From Bacteroidota bacterium (GTDB taxonomy: Bacteria > Bacteroidota > Bacteroidia > Bacteroidales > CAIXZF01), in contig JAKLIX010000012.1 of NCBI GenBank assembly GCA_022709385.1, forward strand, positions 1 through 64,000: a DNA stretch of 64,000 bases, read 5' to 3'. Position 1 is the first letter of the stretch, and each line of letters begins with the position of its first letter. The notes below the pieces were generated by a model. The model saw nothing but the letters and a program-made list of their open reading frames with translations, was not told the DNA's origin and ran no database searches. This document shows, in pieces, positions 1-7,728 of this stretch. The position numbers were made by a program, and so were the translations under genes.

Positions 1-192
1 ATCAAAGCGATATATACCGCTTCCCTCAACCCCGGCAAAAACGATACCGTTACATACACAAAATGAATTTATTGTACCGCCATATATACCATTGGATACT
101 TGTTGCCATTGTGCCTTTAATGGCATAAAAGAGATAAGAGATAGCAAAACTGATCCCATATAGAAAACATATACGCTTAATATCTTTTTCAT
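1..192 (-). CDS. Exported beta-propeller protein, N-terminal part only
   Basis: The reading frame opens with ATG at 192 and runs off the left edge of the window, giving 64 residues. Residues 1-27 form a signal peptide (MKK start, long hydrophobic core, ending LKAQ). The mature start, WQQVSNGIYGG followed by VFAGVEGSGIYR, resembles the start of the 689-residue protein at 3960-6029 (WQKVTNGFNGE, LFAGSDNGFLY). The two are therefore paralogues, and this one is probably also an Asp-box (BNR-like) propeller with a T9SS sorting domain. A textbook promoter lies 40 bp upstream. The function is unknown; a surface or secreted protein is inferred. Confidence 0.8.
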   Translation of the reverse strand, partial: MKKILSVYVFYMGSVLLSLISFMPLKAQWQQVSNGIYGGTINSFCVCNGIVFAGVEGSGIYRFD

Positions 193-231
193 ATTGAAGT
201 AGTTAAGATTAACTCTCTTGAATGGTATTAA

Positions 232-263
232 CAAAATTACAATATCTGTATCCAGTTGTCAAA
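232..263 (-). promoter_or_regulatory. Bacteroidetes-type promoter for the leftmost gene
   Basis: On the minus strand TTTG (263-260) is followed after exactly 20 bp by TAATTTTG (239-232). This fits the Bacteroidetes primary-sigma consensus TTTG-N19/20-TAnnTTTG. The start codon at 192 lies about 40 bp downstream, which leaves a short leader. Confidence 0.7.
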
Positions 264-305
264 TTAATGAAAAGAAAGGAGGTAAAATAAGAAACTGTTT
301 TGACT

Positions 306-383
306 TCATTTTTCAATTCTGTTAAGCATTAGCCGGATCATAGCAAGTTGAATCATGGTTTCACTTGATTTTCGGTTAGATTG
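306..383 (-). pseudogene. C-terminal remnant of an IS5-family transposase
   Basis: Minus-strand translation gives 25 residues ending ETMIQLAMIRLMLNRIEK and a TGA stop. The pattern of a polar stretch, then (I/L)AMIRLML(N/K)R and a stop within a few residues, is typical of the extreme C-terminus of IS5-type transposases. The rest of the transposase is absent. Confidence 0.6.
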
Positions 384-423
384 GTTGGATAGGTTTGCAT
401 CGTTTTATGAATTATTTGGTTGA

Positions 424-527
424 TATACCGACACGGAACAGGTTTGCGAAAAAGTGTGTCATAACGATGTACGGCATAACTCAGTCTAAACAGTTTTGCA
501 TTGGCAAACCAGTCAAGACTGAGTATA
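424..527 (-). repeat. 105-bp core repeat, copy A
   Basis: Read on the minus strand the element begins TATACTCAGTCT and ends GTGTCGGTATA. The first hairpin pairs ACTCAGTCT with AGACTGAGT (plus-strand positions 516-524 and 479-487). The constant parts TATGCCGTACA and TTTTTCGCAAACC are present. It sits inside the IS5 remnant and is opposite in orientation to copy B, so A and B bracket the IS1380 fragment. Confidence 0.85.
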
Positions 528-687
528 AACATAAAGACACAAATTACTATCCAACCATCTAACAGATTGTCTATTAGTTATAAACAAAGTTATGCACATA
601 GTCTTTTATTTTTAAAAAATCAAAACAGTTTCTAATATTTATCCGCCTATTTTCAATAAAAAGTGTGGATACGTCAGGGACCTATAA

Positions 688-1026
688 TTACAGAAACCGC
701 GACATCCTTTTCATATCGAATGCAATCTGACAAGCCATCGCAAAGCAATGCACCTCCGTCATCATTATAAACATCTCGCTGACTACCTTATCGTGTCTTA
801 GCAATCCTGCATGGGCCAACCGGCGTGCTCCCAGGATAACACTGATCAGAAAACCTTCGATTATATCCACAGGGTAATACCCCCTGTTGGAGCCTGGCTG
901 AGGCAAGGGCAAAGACGAGATCACATCCTGAAGGCCGCTGTTCTGATAGAAGTTCTTAACGGTTGTCAGACCTCCAAATGGCGTGATCGGACGATCGGTG
1001 TACCTGATATCAAAATCTGCATCCAT
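688..1026 (-). pseudogene. Truncated IS1380-family transposase
   Basis: The 112-residue frame carries the recognisable N-terminus of IS1380-type transposases: ITPFGGLTTVKNFYQNSG, then LPLPQPGSNRGY, then GFLISVILGARRLAHAGLLRHDK. Full-length members have more than 400 residues, so the DDE catalytic core is missing. The last 25 residues do not clearly match the family and may come from a deletion joint. It cannot be an active transposase. It is flanked by core repeats A and B in inverted orientation. Confidence 0.75.
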
Positions 1027-1085
1027 TGGGTGTTAACTGAAATGAACGGTGAAGGTAGCAAAATCAGGCATAAGAGAAAAATGTT

Positions 1086-1191
1086 GTATACTCAGTCTTG
1101 ACAAGTTTGCGAATGCAAAGCTGTTTAGACTGAGTTATGCCGTACACCGTTATTACACAATTTTTCGCAAACCTGTTCCGTGTCGGTATAC
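1086..1191 (+). repeat. 105-bp core repeat, copy B
   Basis: The best preserved copy begins GTATACTCAGTCT and ends GTCGGTATAC, so its termini are a short inverted repeat. Stem arms ACTCAGTCT (1090-1098) and AGACTGAGT (1127-1135) pair perfectly. GTTTGCGAA in the loop can also pair with TTCGCAAAC near the 3' end. The gene-free stretch from 1027 to 1316 otherwise shows nothing I recognise. Confidence 0.85.
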
Positions 1192-1316
1192 TTTTAATGA
1201 ATTGATCAGGATAATATAATACATGTATCCTGTCCAGGTTAGAGCTTAATAAATTAGTGAATTTCTTATCCTGGTAGTATTCCGGGGTACGGGAAGGGCT
1301 GCCTGCTCAACATCCA

Positions 1317-1454
1317 CTAAGGGGGAAACAAATCTTCAACAAGTTTCCGTAGCTGCCGGGTTTGCTCTTTCATTACAGCAACAGGCGTCTCCAATGATTC
1401 ATGTTTATAAAACACAGAAAATGTGGCTAATACAACTGGGTCTATTGTTTCCTG
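1317..1454 (-). pseudogene. Short open fragment of unknown origin
   Basis: A 45-codon open stretch bounded upstream by a TAA ends in TAG. Its composition looks coding (charged helix KEQTRQLRKLVEDLF before the stop) but there is no start codon at a sensible place. I do not recognise the family. It may be the tail of a broken gene in this IS-rich strip. Confidence 0.3.
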
Positions 1455-1557
1455 TTACGAACATTTTCCCTGCGTTACGGAATTCACCTTAAAGATACGA
1501 AACTAAAATCCTGAAGTCAAGGGTTTTCAGGAAAATCTCTCACACCCACACCCACTC

Positions 1558-1815
1558 TCAGTTCACTACAACGATCTTCCCGCACTCTTTCCTTCCTTTG
1601 TGGGTAAGGCAATAAAAATACATGCCCGGATTAATACCGTTACTTTCTGTATTCCACCTTATCACACCTGGTTCTCCTGAAGCCGGAGGAATCAATGCCT
1701 GATAAACCAGCTGCCCCAGAATGTCAATGATTCTCAAATCCCAGGTTTCATAAGATTCCCCAGGTATTTCAAGCCCTAACCATTAAAAATCAATAGGAGA
1801 AGGCAGAATTGAAGG
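1558..1815 (-). pseudogene. Orphan T9SS C-terminal sorting domain
   Basis: After one in-frame TAA (1783-1785) the minus strand reads as a typical type A sorting domain. It has LRIIDILGQLVYQ, then WNTESNGINPGMYFYCL, then a basic tail KECGKIVVVN and a stop. Upstream of the TAA the frame gives PSILPSPIDF. No body of a secreted protein is attached. It lies just downstream of another T9SS gene in the same orientation and looks like the leftover tail of a lost or replaced paralogue. Confidence 0.6.
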
Positions 1816-1820
1816 AATAC

Positions 1821-1855
1821 CGATGTGTCACATTGAAACCGCGATGTATCAAATC
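1821..1855. repeat. ATGTGTCACAT palindrome repeat, degenerate pair
   Basis: CGATGTGTCACAT (1821-1833) is followed by a decayed second unit GCGATGTATCAAATC (1841-1855). The second unit reaches the stop codon of the gene ending at 1854. It belongs to the same family as the palindromes at 8850, 20434, 39722, 44886, 45764 and 58028. Confidence 0.6.
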
Positions 1856-3365
1856 ACTGAAGAACAATCTTCCGGACGAACCTGCCTTGCCGGCTTTCAA
1901 TGCTGAAATAATATACCCCTCCGGACAGTCCGCCGGTTTCTATCCGGGTGCTGATCTGACTGACCAGCCCCCGGCGGCATTCCCTACCGCACGGATCGGA
2001 CAACGCCCACTTTGCCGGCAGCATCCCGGCCGCTATGGTCAGCATCAGCCGGTCATCTGCAGGGTTTGGGAACAACTTCACAAAGCTCAGCCTTTCTTCC
2101 CCTTCTTCAAGCCCGAAAGGTTCCACTGTCACCTGAACCTGCCGTGTGGTGACACAGCTGTCGGAAACAATCAGCACGGTATAGGTTTGTGTGAGCGGAC
2201 CTCCCGGATCCAGGTGCACTTTCGGATTCCAGATATCCGGATTGCTTAACCCGCTGCGGGGATTCCACTGGTAATACTGTCCGCCGGTGGCCCACAATTG
2301 GGCGCTGTCCGTCAGCGCATGCGTGGTGTTCGGACAAACCTGCACATTGCACTGCGGGGCATCGAGGACGTTCCTGGGTGAGGTGGCCAGGTGGATGCCG
2401 CCGGTGCCCTCATAAAGCATGTAATACTGCTGGTCGCCCGTATGCCAGACCACATCGGGTGCCCAGGGACTGTGGCTGTCGACGGCAGTGTCGAAAGGCG
2501 GGAAAAACCTGTTATAAACAGGATTAGCGGGATACTTGATCCATCGTATCCCGTCGAGGGAAACGGCATAGCCGATTTGCACATTGTCGAAACCAAAGAG
2601 CGATGAAAAGCCCGAATACCACATCTCAAAAACGGGACCTGTTTTTATAACGGCCGGTACGGCCACCCACATGTCGTCGAAACTCCCTGTAAGACCACAG
2701 GGTGTTACCGGGTTTGCAGGGTATTTTGTCAGGGTAAAAGCGTCATCCGAGGTTGCCAGACCATTCCTGACGAACCAGTTCCAGTTCATGCCGGAGTACC
2801 AGATGTAATATCCCTGGCTGTCAGCATCATAGATGGCAGCCGGCGACTCTACCCATTTTCCGTCGAATTGAAGACTGTCGCCTTCGGTAAGGACCGGATT
2901 GCCGGCATAGCGGGTCCAGTTAAGTCCGTTGGGCGACCATGCAGCCCCGATGGCTGAGGATATTTCAGGTACCTGCTGTACGGTATCCCCATAATAATAA
3001 AGCTTGTAACCCTGACCATCCTTCACGATCTCCGGGGTATCCAGCCAGCCCTGATCCCAGCTTCCCGCCTGACCCACATCCAGCACCGGCAGGGCATTGT
3101 TGTACCGTATCCAGTTGATGGCGTCTGTGGAAAACGCAAGCAATATCCTGGCTTTCATGTCATTTCCCACAGACGCATACCACATTTTAATGGTGTCGTC
3201 TTCGAACAGGCAGGTCGGCTGTCCGATACCGACGTTTTCATATTGGCTTCCCTGCGGGCTGAAAACAGGATTGCCGTTATGCTTGGTCCAATGGGTCTGG
3301 GCATTTACCGGCGCCGGCAACAAGAGCATGCACGGCAGCAATAACAGGATGCTGTGTGGCTTCAT
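1854..3365 (-). CDS. Secreted five-bladed propeller glycosidase-like protein with T9SS tail
   Basis: This 503-residue protein has a signal peptide (residues 1-22, ending VNAQ). Five repeats of the form (W/L)xxYxxNPV follow, at WTKHNGNPVF, WIRYNNALPV, WTRYAGNPVL, LTKYPANPVT and WIKYPANPVY. Each sits in a blade with (M/L)(W/Y)Y(S/G) strands. This is the layout of GH43/GH32/GH130-like five-bladed propellers, although I cannot identify catalytic acids. Residues about 340-415 are a separate Ig-like region. The last 75 residues are a type A sorting domain (KLFPNPADD, then GGVYYFSI, then a basic VRKIVLQ end). Export through T9SS is inferred, and polysaccharide binding or cleavage is likely but unproven. 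Confidence 0.8.
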   Translation of the reverse strand: MKPHSILLLLPCMLLLPAPVNAQTHWTKHNGNPVFSPQGSQYENVGIGQPTCLFEDDTIKMWYASVGNDMKARILLAFSTDAINWIRYNNALPVLDVGQAGSWDQGWLDTPEIVKDGQGYKLYYYGDTVQQVPEISSAIGAAWSPNGLNWTRYAGNPVLTEGDSLQFDGKWVESPAAIYDADSQGYYIWYSGMNWNWFVRNGLATSDDAFTLTKYPANPVTPCGLTGSFDDMWVAVPAVIKTGPVFEMWYSGFSSLFGFDNVQIGYAVSLDGIRWIKYPANPVYNRFFPPFDTAVDSHSPWAPDVVWHTGDQQYYMLYEGTGGIHLATSPRNVLDAPQCNVQVCPNTTHALTDSAQLWATGGQYYQWNPRSGLSNPDIWNPKVHLDPGGPLTQTYTVLIVSDSCVTTRQVQVTVEPFGLEEGEERLSFVKLFPNPADDRLMLTIAAGMLPAKWALSDPCGRECRRGLVSQISTRIETGGLSGGVYYFSIESRQGRFVRKIVLQ

Positions 3366-3391
3366 AGAAGTTTTTTTATCAAAGATATACT

Positions 3392-3421
3392 GAATCTTAA
3401 TGAAGTGCGAAGCAATTTTCG
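3392..3421 (+). repeat. Flank module X of the core-repeat composite (copy at core C)
   Basis: The module runs from GAATCTTAATG through TGCGAAGCAATTTTCG, immediately left of core C. A close match occurs on the opposite strand at 16587-16618, right of core F (GAATCGTAGTG through TGCGAAGCGATTTTCG). Together with module Y it frames the core repeat. Confidence 0.65.
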
Positions 3422-3427
3422 GTTAGA

Positions 3428-3533
3428 TATACTCATACTTGACAGGTTTGCGCATGCAAAGCTGTTTAGTATGAGTAATGCCGTACACCGCTATAACATA
3501 AATTTTTCGCAAACCCATTCCGTGTCGGTATAC
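3428..3533 (+). repeat. 105-bp core repeat, copy C
   Basis: The element begins TATACTCATACT and ends GTGTCGGTATAC. Stem arms ACTCATACT (3431-3439) and AGTATGAGT (3468-3476) pair perfectly even though the sequence differs from copies A and B at two positions per arm. Constant segments ATGCCGTACACCG and TTTTTCGCAAACC are intact. The gene-free stretch 3366-3959 is filled mostly by this copy, modules X and Y, the long inverted repeat and copy D. Confidence 0.85.
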
Positions 3534-3590
3534 TTTATAGCGATGACTCTGGGAATCAGTTTTTCGCATTCTCATGTTCTTTCGGTATAT
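3534..3590 (+). repeat. Flank module Y of the core-repeat composite (copy at core C)
   Basis: The module runs TTTATAGCGATGACT through TTTTTCGCATTC to TTCTTTCGGTATA. The complementary strand of 16419-16475 carries the same module with about 85 percent identity by eye. Its 3' half also resembles the 3' half of the core itself, so it may be an older, diverged core end. Confidence 0.65.
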
Positions 3591-3640
3591 CACAGACACG
3601 TTTATCCCGTGACTTCCGATGCTTCATCCTGAGGTCATTT

Positions 3641-3772
3641 GCTTGAACCGCTGATAAAAATGTGGCCATTAAGGACAAAATAAGATGAGAAACGCATGAC
3701 ATCGACAACTAGAATTGTTTATCTTTGAAAAGCCATAAGTTAATCTCTCGCAAAATCATTGAGACTTGGTAA
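3641..3772 (+). repeat. Left arm of a 130-bp inverted repeat around the propeller gene
   Basis: The segment from CTTGAACCGCTGATAAAAA through AGCCATAAGTTAA to CTCGCAAAATCATT recurs, reverse-complemented and about 85 percent identical by eye, at 6161-6293. The two arms bracket the gene at 3960-6029. A TATCTTTG box (3720-3727), matching the -7 promoter consensus, lies inside this arm and is degraded in the other. No coding potential is evident. Confidence 0.75.
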
Positions 3773-3843
3773 AAATGTGGGTTCGCTATTCAAAAATGTT
3801 TCAATACTGTTAATTAGGGATGCTATGTTTTGAGATGGCAACA

Positions 3844-3946
3844 TATACTCATGCTTGGCAGGTTCGCGAAAGCAAAGCTGCTTAGCAGGAGTAATACAGG
3901 CACACATGAAGGTTTCTTTTTCGTAAACCTGTTCAGTGTCGGTATA
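3844..3946 (+). repeat. 105-bp core repeat, copy D (diverged)
   Basis: The element begins TATACTCATGCT and ends GTGTCGGTATA. The stem arms ACTCATGCT and AGCAGGAGT keep seven of nine pairs. The GTACACCG block is altered, but TTTTTCG(T)AAACC is kept. The element ends 13 bp before the start codon of the propeller gene, so it probably forms part of that gene's 5' untranslated region or promoter. Confidence 0.75.
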
Positions 3947-3959
3947 AATTGTTTAAGGT

Positions 3960-6029
3960 ATGGAAACAACAACATTCTCAAGGGTGAAATTCTTTTTCCT
4001 CATTGTCCCTTGCCTTGTTTACTTTAACCTTTATTCCCAATGGCAAAAAGTTACGAATGGTTTTAATGGAGAGTTTATGACTGCGATAGCAATATGTAAT
4101 AACCATTTGTTCGCCGGATCGGATAATGGGTTCTTGTATACCTACGACACTGTTCAGCAAACATGGCTTGGTTGTAACAATGGGATACCATATGGCAGCA
4201 ATAGAATATACTCTTTTATTGTATGCGAAGATACACTTTATGTGGGATCAGGTGCCGGTTTACACCGTTCTGTTGATTACGGTCAGACCTGGGTAGCTTT
4301 AAATAATGGGTTCTCCGTACAATTACTTATTCAAGCCTTAGCCAAAAATGGGAATAGAATTTTTAGGGGAAGTCAGTGGGGTGTTCATTTTTCAGACGAT
4401 GGGGGAAACTCCTGGGTCTCAGTTGACAATGGCTTTGTGGTCAATGACATCCGTTCATTGGCTATGAATGATGATTATGTGCTTGCCGGCAGTCAGGATG
4501 GTAGGATATACCGTTCAGATAATAATGGCGCAAACTGGACAGAAATTTTTTCAGATAGTATTAGTATGGGATTCTATTCCCTTATAATCTCTGGCACCAT
4601 AATTTATGCAGGCACCCATGGTAATGGTATTTTTATATCTTACGATTCTGGTAATACATGGATAAATGTAAGCACGGGATTAATAGATAAATACATATTT
4701 TGTTTGCATGTTGCAGGTAATAAGTTATTTGCCGGAACAGCTCACTCGGGGCTCTATTGGCTTGATACTATCAATTTATCCTGGATTGCTTCCAATCAGG
4801 GAATAATAGATGAAAGAATTTGTGCAATTGCGAGTCACAACAATAATATCTATGCTGCATCCTTTGGTGAGGGGGTTTACCAATCACAAAATGATGGATT
4901 AACCTGGTCAATAGTTAATAACGGATTGACTAATGTTTCTCCTTCAAGTATTATTTGCAACAGTGGAAAAGTATATTCAGGTTCTGCCTTTAAAGGTGTA
5001 TATATGTCAATCAATAATGGAAATTACTGGTACCCTGTAAATAACGGGTTAACAGATAAATCTATTTATTGTGTAAATGCGAAAGATAGTGTTCTTTTTG
5101 CCGGGAGTCGTTATAATGGGATATTTCGTTCTACTAATTGTGGATCTTCATGGAGTCAGGTTAATAACGGATTACCCGATTTATTTATAAAGAAAATAAA
5201 GAAAAAGGGGAGTCTGATGTTTTGTGCAACAAACGCTGGTGGCATATGCCGCTCAATAGATAATGGTGATAATTGGACTCCAACAAATAATGGCCTGCCA
5301 ACGATGTACAACTGGACTATCTCGGATATTGGGCCTTATATCTTCTGTAGTGATCTTAGCACTCCGGTTTACAGATCAACAACAGATAATGTATCCTGGA
5401 GCCCAACTATCACAGGAATACTTACTCTACCAACCAGATGTTGGGATTTTATATTTCAAGGGCAAAATCTATATGCTGCTATTCCTTCAGGTATTTACAA
5501 AAGTGTTGACTATGGAACAACCTGGATTACCTGTAACCTTTGCAATCCAATGATTCAACCCAAAACATTTGCGATTTCTGATACAATTCTTTTTGTTGGG
5601 ACAGACAGTGGGGTGTTTTATTCACATGATTATGGCAACAACTGGTACGAATTTAATGAGGGTTTGACAGACAATTGGATAACAACTCTTTCAACCAATT
5701 CAGATTATATTTTCGCAGGAGCAGCAAACAGATGTATTTGGAGACGTCCACTTTCTGATTTAATCACCTCAATTAGGATACATCAGGAACAAGAAGCAGA
5801 AATCTCTCTTTTTCCTAACCCGGCTTCAGATTATTTTAATCTTGTTTTACATGATGCTTTTAGCAAGGGAGATTACTTAATCACAGATATAAGCGGAAGA
5901 TCAGTTGTCTCAGGATCTGTAGAGAACAAATCCTGGCTTCAGATCGATGTCTCATTCTTACCAAGAGGTATCTACTTTATAAAGATGACTAATCCAAAGA
6001 GAACTACATTGAGATTTTTAAAGTTGTAG
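3960..6029 (+). CDS. Secreted Asp-box (VPS10/BNR-like) beta-propeller with T9SS tail
   Basis: This 689-residue protein has a signal peptide near residues 9-27 (VKFFFLIVPC to LYSQ). A GTG at codon 9 is an alternative start. About eleven Asp-box repeats follow, of the form SxDxGxxWxxxNNG (SVDYGQTWVALNNG, SDDGGNSWVSVDNG, SIDNGDNWTPTNNG, SHDYGNNWYEFNEG and others). These make a large propeller similar to photosystem II assembly-factor or sialidase-like repeats. Residues from about 610 form a type A sorting domain (LFPNPASDYF to FLPRGIYFIKM). The gene is clearly more AT-rich than its neighbours, is bracketed by an inverted repeat and has a paralogue at the left window edge. Acquisition or duplication of a mobile surface-protein cassette is inferred. 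The ligand is unknown. Confidence 0.85.
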   Translation: METTTFSRVKFFFLIVPCLVYFNLYSQWQKVTNGFNGEFMTAIAICNNHLFAGSDNGFLYTYDTVQQTWLGCNNGIPYGSNRIYSFIVCEDTLYVGSGAGLHRSVDYGQTWVALNNGFSVQLLIQALAKNGNRIFRGSQWGVHFSDDGGNSWVSVDNGFVVNDIRSLAMNDDYVLAGSQDGRIYRSDNNGANWTEIFSDSISMGFYSLIISGTIIYAGTHGNGIFISYDSGNTWINVSTGLIDKYIFCLHVAGNKLFAGTAHSGLYWLDTINLSWIASNQGIIDERICAIASHNNNIYAASFGEGVYQSQNDGLTWSIVNNGLTNVSPSSIICNSGKVYSGSAFKGVYMSINNGNYWYPVNNGLTDKSIYCVNAKDSVLFAGSRYNGIFRSTNCGSSWSQVNNGLPDLFIKKIKKKGSLMFCATNAGGICRSIDNGDNWTPTNNGLPTMYNWTISDIGPYIFCSDLSTPVYRSTTDNVSWSPTITGILTLPTRCWDFIFQGQNLYAAIPSGIYKSVDYGTTWITCNLCNPMIQPKTFAISDTILFVGTDSGVFYSHDYGNNWYEFNEGLTDNWITTLSTNSDYIFAGAANRCIWRRPLSDLITSIRIHQEQEAEISLFPNPASDYFNLVLHDAFSKGDYLITDISGRSVVSGSVENKSWLQIDVSFLPRGIYFIKMTNPKRTTLRFLKL

Positions 6030-6160
6030 TATGACTTTTAGTGTAACTCAATAATTTTCAGTTTTTTTGAGTGGGAATGAATTGTGCTATGGAGAATCTG
6101 CTTGTTATCAATACTATGGTCTAATTGACGTTTATGTGACGATAAATTGAGCCGGTAGAT

Positions 6161-6293
6161 ATACCAAAGCTGAATGATTTTGCGAGACATTTAACTTATG
6201 GCTGTTCAAGAATATACAATTGCAGTTCTCGATGTCAAGCATTTCTCATATTATTTTGTCCTTGATGACCACCTTTTTATCAGCGGATCAAGT
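6161..6293 (-). repeat. Right arm of the 130-bp inverted repeat
   Basis: The minus strand reads CTTGATCCGCTGATAAAAA through AGCCATAAGTTAA to CTCGCAAAATCATT, matching 3641-3772 in inverted orientation. It abuts core repeat E directly. The 130 bp before it (6030-6160) contain a weak hairpin ACTCAA/TTGAGT after the stop codon, a possible terminator, and nothing else I can identify. Confidence 0.75.
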
Positions 6294-6396
6294 ATACTGG
6301 TTCTCAGCAGCTTTGCAAAGCAATGCTGCTGAGAACCAGTTATGCCGTACACGATACTTTCGTCCCTTTTTCGCAAACCCATTCCGTGTCGGTATA
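6292..6396 (+). repeat. 105-bp core repeat, copy E with long stem
   Basis: The element begins GTATACTGGTTCTC and ends GTGTCGGTATA. The first hairpin has been replaced by a different, perfect 16-bp stem: ACTGGTTCTCAGCAGC (6296-6311) pairs with its complement at 6325-6340. The downstream constant part (TTATGCCGTACAC, TTTTTCGCAAACCC, TTCCGTGTCGGTATA) is unchanged. It lies about 100 bp upstream of mrp. Confidence 0.85.
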
Positions 6397-6443
6397 AATG
6401 ACATCTGTTTCGATTTTTATCCGGAGAAATGAGGGCTTTGTCT

Positions 6444-6471
6444 TTTGGTATTGAAAAAACACCTATCTTTA
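6444..6471 (+). promoter_or_regulatory. Candidate promoter for mrp
   Basis: TATCTTTA (6464-6471) is one base off the TAnnTTTG -7 consensus. TTTG at 6444-6447 is 16 bp upstream, shorter than the usual 19-20. The same TATCTTTACC(C/G)ATTCTA string precedes the gene at 61544. The start codon at 6500 follows after 28 bp. Confidence 0.4.
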
Positions 6472-6499
6472 CCGATTCTAAATAAACATATTTAAAGGT

Positions 6500-7594
6500 A
6501 TGAACGTAAGCAGGGAAGATGTACTGAAAGCCTTGGGCCACGTGGACGACCCGGATCTGAAGAAAGATCTGGTCAGTCTGAATATGATCGATAATGTGAC
6601 GGTTGGTGACCGAAAAATCTCCTTCACCCTGGTGCTCACCACACCGGCCTGTCCCTTGAAAGGCAAGATTAAACAGGATTGTATTGATGCCATCCATCAG
6701 CATATTGGTAACGATTGGGAGGTGGATGTGACACTCAGCAGCCGGGTGACCACCCGTCGCGGCCTGGATGCTGCCATGCTGGCCGGCGTAAAAAATATCA
6801 TCGCCATCGCCTCCGGAAAGGGAGGGGTCGGGAAGAGCACCGTAGCTGCCAATCTTGCGGTGGCCCTGGCCAGGCTTGGCTCCAGGGTGGGTCTCATCGA
6901 TGCGGATATTTACGGACCATCTATCCCATTGATGTTCAATGTAATGGATAAGAAACCTTTTGTCATGGAAAAGGATGGTAAAAGCCTGATCATCCCGGTG
7001 GAACAATACGGGATCAGCCTGCTTTCCATCGGTTTCTTCATTGATCCGGACAAGGCCCTGATCTGGCGGGGACCGATGGCATCCAATGCGCTGCTGCAGC
7101 TGTTCAATGATTCGGAATGGGGCGAACTGGACTATATGGTGATCGATCTGCCGCCCGGAACCGGTGATATTCACCTGACCCTTGCACAGCAGGTACCGGT
7201 CAGCGGTATCGCCATTGTGACCACGCCCCAGGAGGTGGCCCTGGCAGATGCCCGCAAAGCGCTCAACATGTTCAATACCGAAGCGATCCGGATTCCCATC
7301 CTCGGTCTCATCGAGAATATGTCCTACTTCACACCTGCTGAACTTCCTGAAAATAAATACTATATATTCGGAAAAGAAGGAGGGAAAAAGCTGGCGGCGC
7401 AGGAGAAGGTTCCCTTCCTGGGTGAGATTCCACTGGTACAGTCAGTCTGCGAATCCGGCGATACGGGGATTCCGGTGGTGATGGACGAGCAATCCCCCGT
7501 TGGGAAGGCCTTCCTTGCCCTGGCAGAAAACATCGCCCAGCAGCTCTCCATCCGCAATGCCTTTATGGATGCCATGCACCATCATGCTACATGA
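6500..7594 (+). CDS. mrp: Mrp/NBP35-type Fe-S cluster carrier ATPase
   Basis: This 364-residue protein binds and transfers Fe-S clusters using ATP in the cytoplasm. Residues 1-85 are a MIP18 (DUF59) domain. Residues 100 onward are a deviant P-loop NTPase with SGKGGVGKS at 105-113, DADIYGPSIP and the switch DLPPGTGDIHLT. The CxxC found near the C-terminus of ApbC/NBP35 proteins, normally after ENMS, is absent here (ENMSYFTPAELPENKYYIFG). I believe this is usual for Bacteroidetes Mrp. An NFU-domain gene follows at 7729, consistent with joint work in cluster delivery. Confidence 0.93.
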   Translation: MNVSREDVLKALGHVDDPDLKKDLVSLNMIDNVTVGDRKISFTLVLTTPACPLKGKIKQDCIDAIHQHIGNDWEVDVTLSSRVTTRRGLDAAMLAGVKNIIAIASGKGGVGKSTVAANLAVALARLGSRVGLIDADIYGPSIPLMFNVMDKKPFVMEKDGKSLIIPVEQYGISLLSIGFFIDPDKALIWRGPMASNALLQLFNDSEWGELDYMVIDLPPGTGDIHLTLAQQVPVSGIAIVTTPQEVALADARKALNMFNTEAIRIPILGLIENMSYFTPAELPENKYYIFGKEGGKKLAAQEKVPFLGEIPLVQSVCESGDTGIPVVMDEQSPVGKAFLALAENIAQQLSIRNAFMDAMHHHAT

Positions 7595-7610
7595 CCCCAT
7601 CCCCCGTAAA

Positions 7611-7682
7611 GACGCGATTCATCGCGTCTCGTCAAGCGAGGCAAGATGCCACGCGTCTCGTCACTCGAGACAAGATGCCACG
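7611..7682 (+). repeat. GACGCGA hairpin and 29-bp direct repeat between mrp and nfu
   Basis: GACGCGATTCATCGCGTC (7611-7628) is a perfect 7-bp-stem hairpin. It is followed by two copies of a 29-bp unit (from 7623 and 7652) sharing CGCGTCTCGTCA, CGAG and CAAGATGCCA. The unit contains a further GTCTCG/CGAGAC pairing. It looks like an intergenic repeat element and could form a structure in the mrp-nfu transcript. Confidence 0.6.
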
Positions 7683-7728
7683 GTTCTCTGCCCAAGGTCA
7701 ATTGATGTAAGAACCTAACAATAAACAT

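Larger units (their letters stand above)
290..633 (-). mobile_element. Decayed IS5-type insertion sequence (344 bp)
   Basis: The terminal inverted repeats AGAAACTGTTTTGA (290-303) and its complement (620-633) are perfect over 14 bp. Both ends are flanked by AATA (286-289, 634-637), a possible 4-bp target duplication, although this is weak evidence in AT-rich DNA. Inside are only the last codons of a transposase (306-383) and one copy of the 105-bp core repeat (424-527). Most of the element has been deleted. The IS5-like assignment rests on the transposase tail. Confidence 0.6.

Noticed and set aside
424-6396. The 105-bp cores as integron attC sites
   Set aside because: They have inverted-repeat ends and hairpins, but the RYYYAAC/GTTRRRY core sites are not placed as in attC. 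No integron integrase or cassette order is seen.
6251-7174. A 307-codon minus-strand frame covering core repeat E and most of mrp
   Set aside because: It crosses a structured repeat and runs antisense to the conserved Mrp ATPase, and no domain was recognised.
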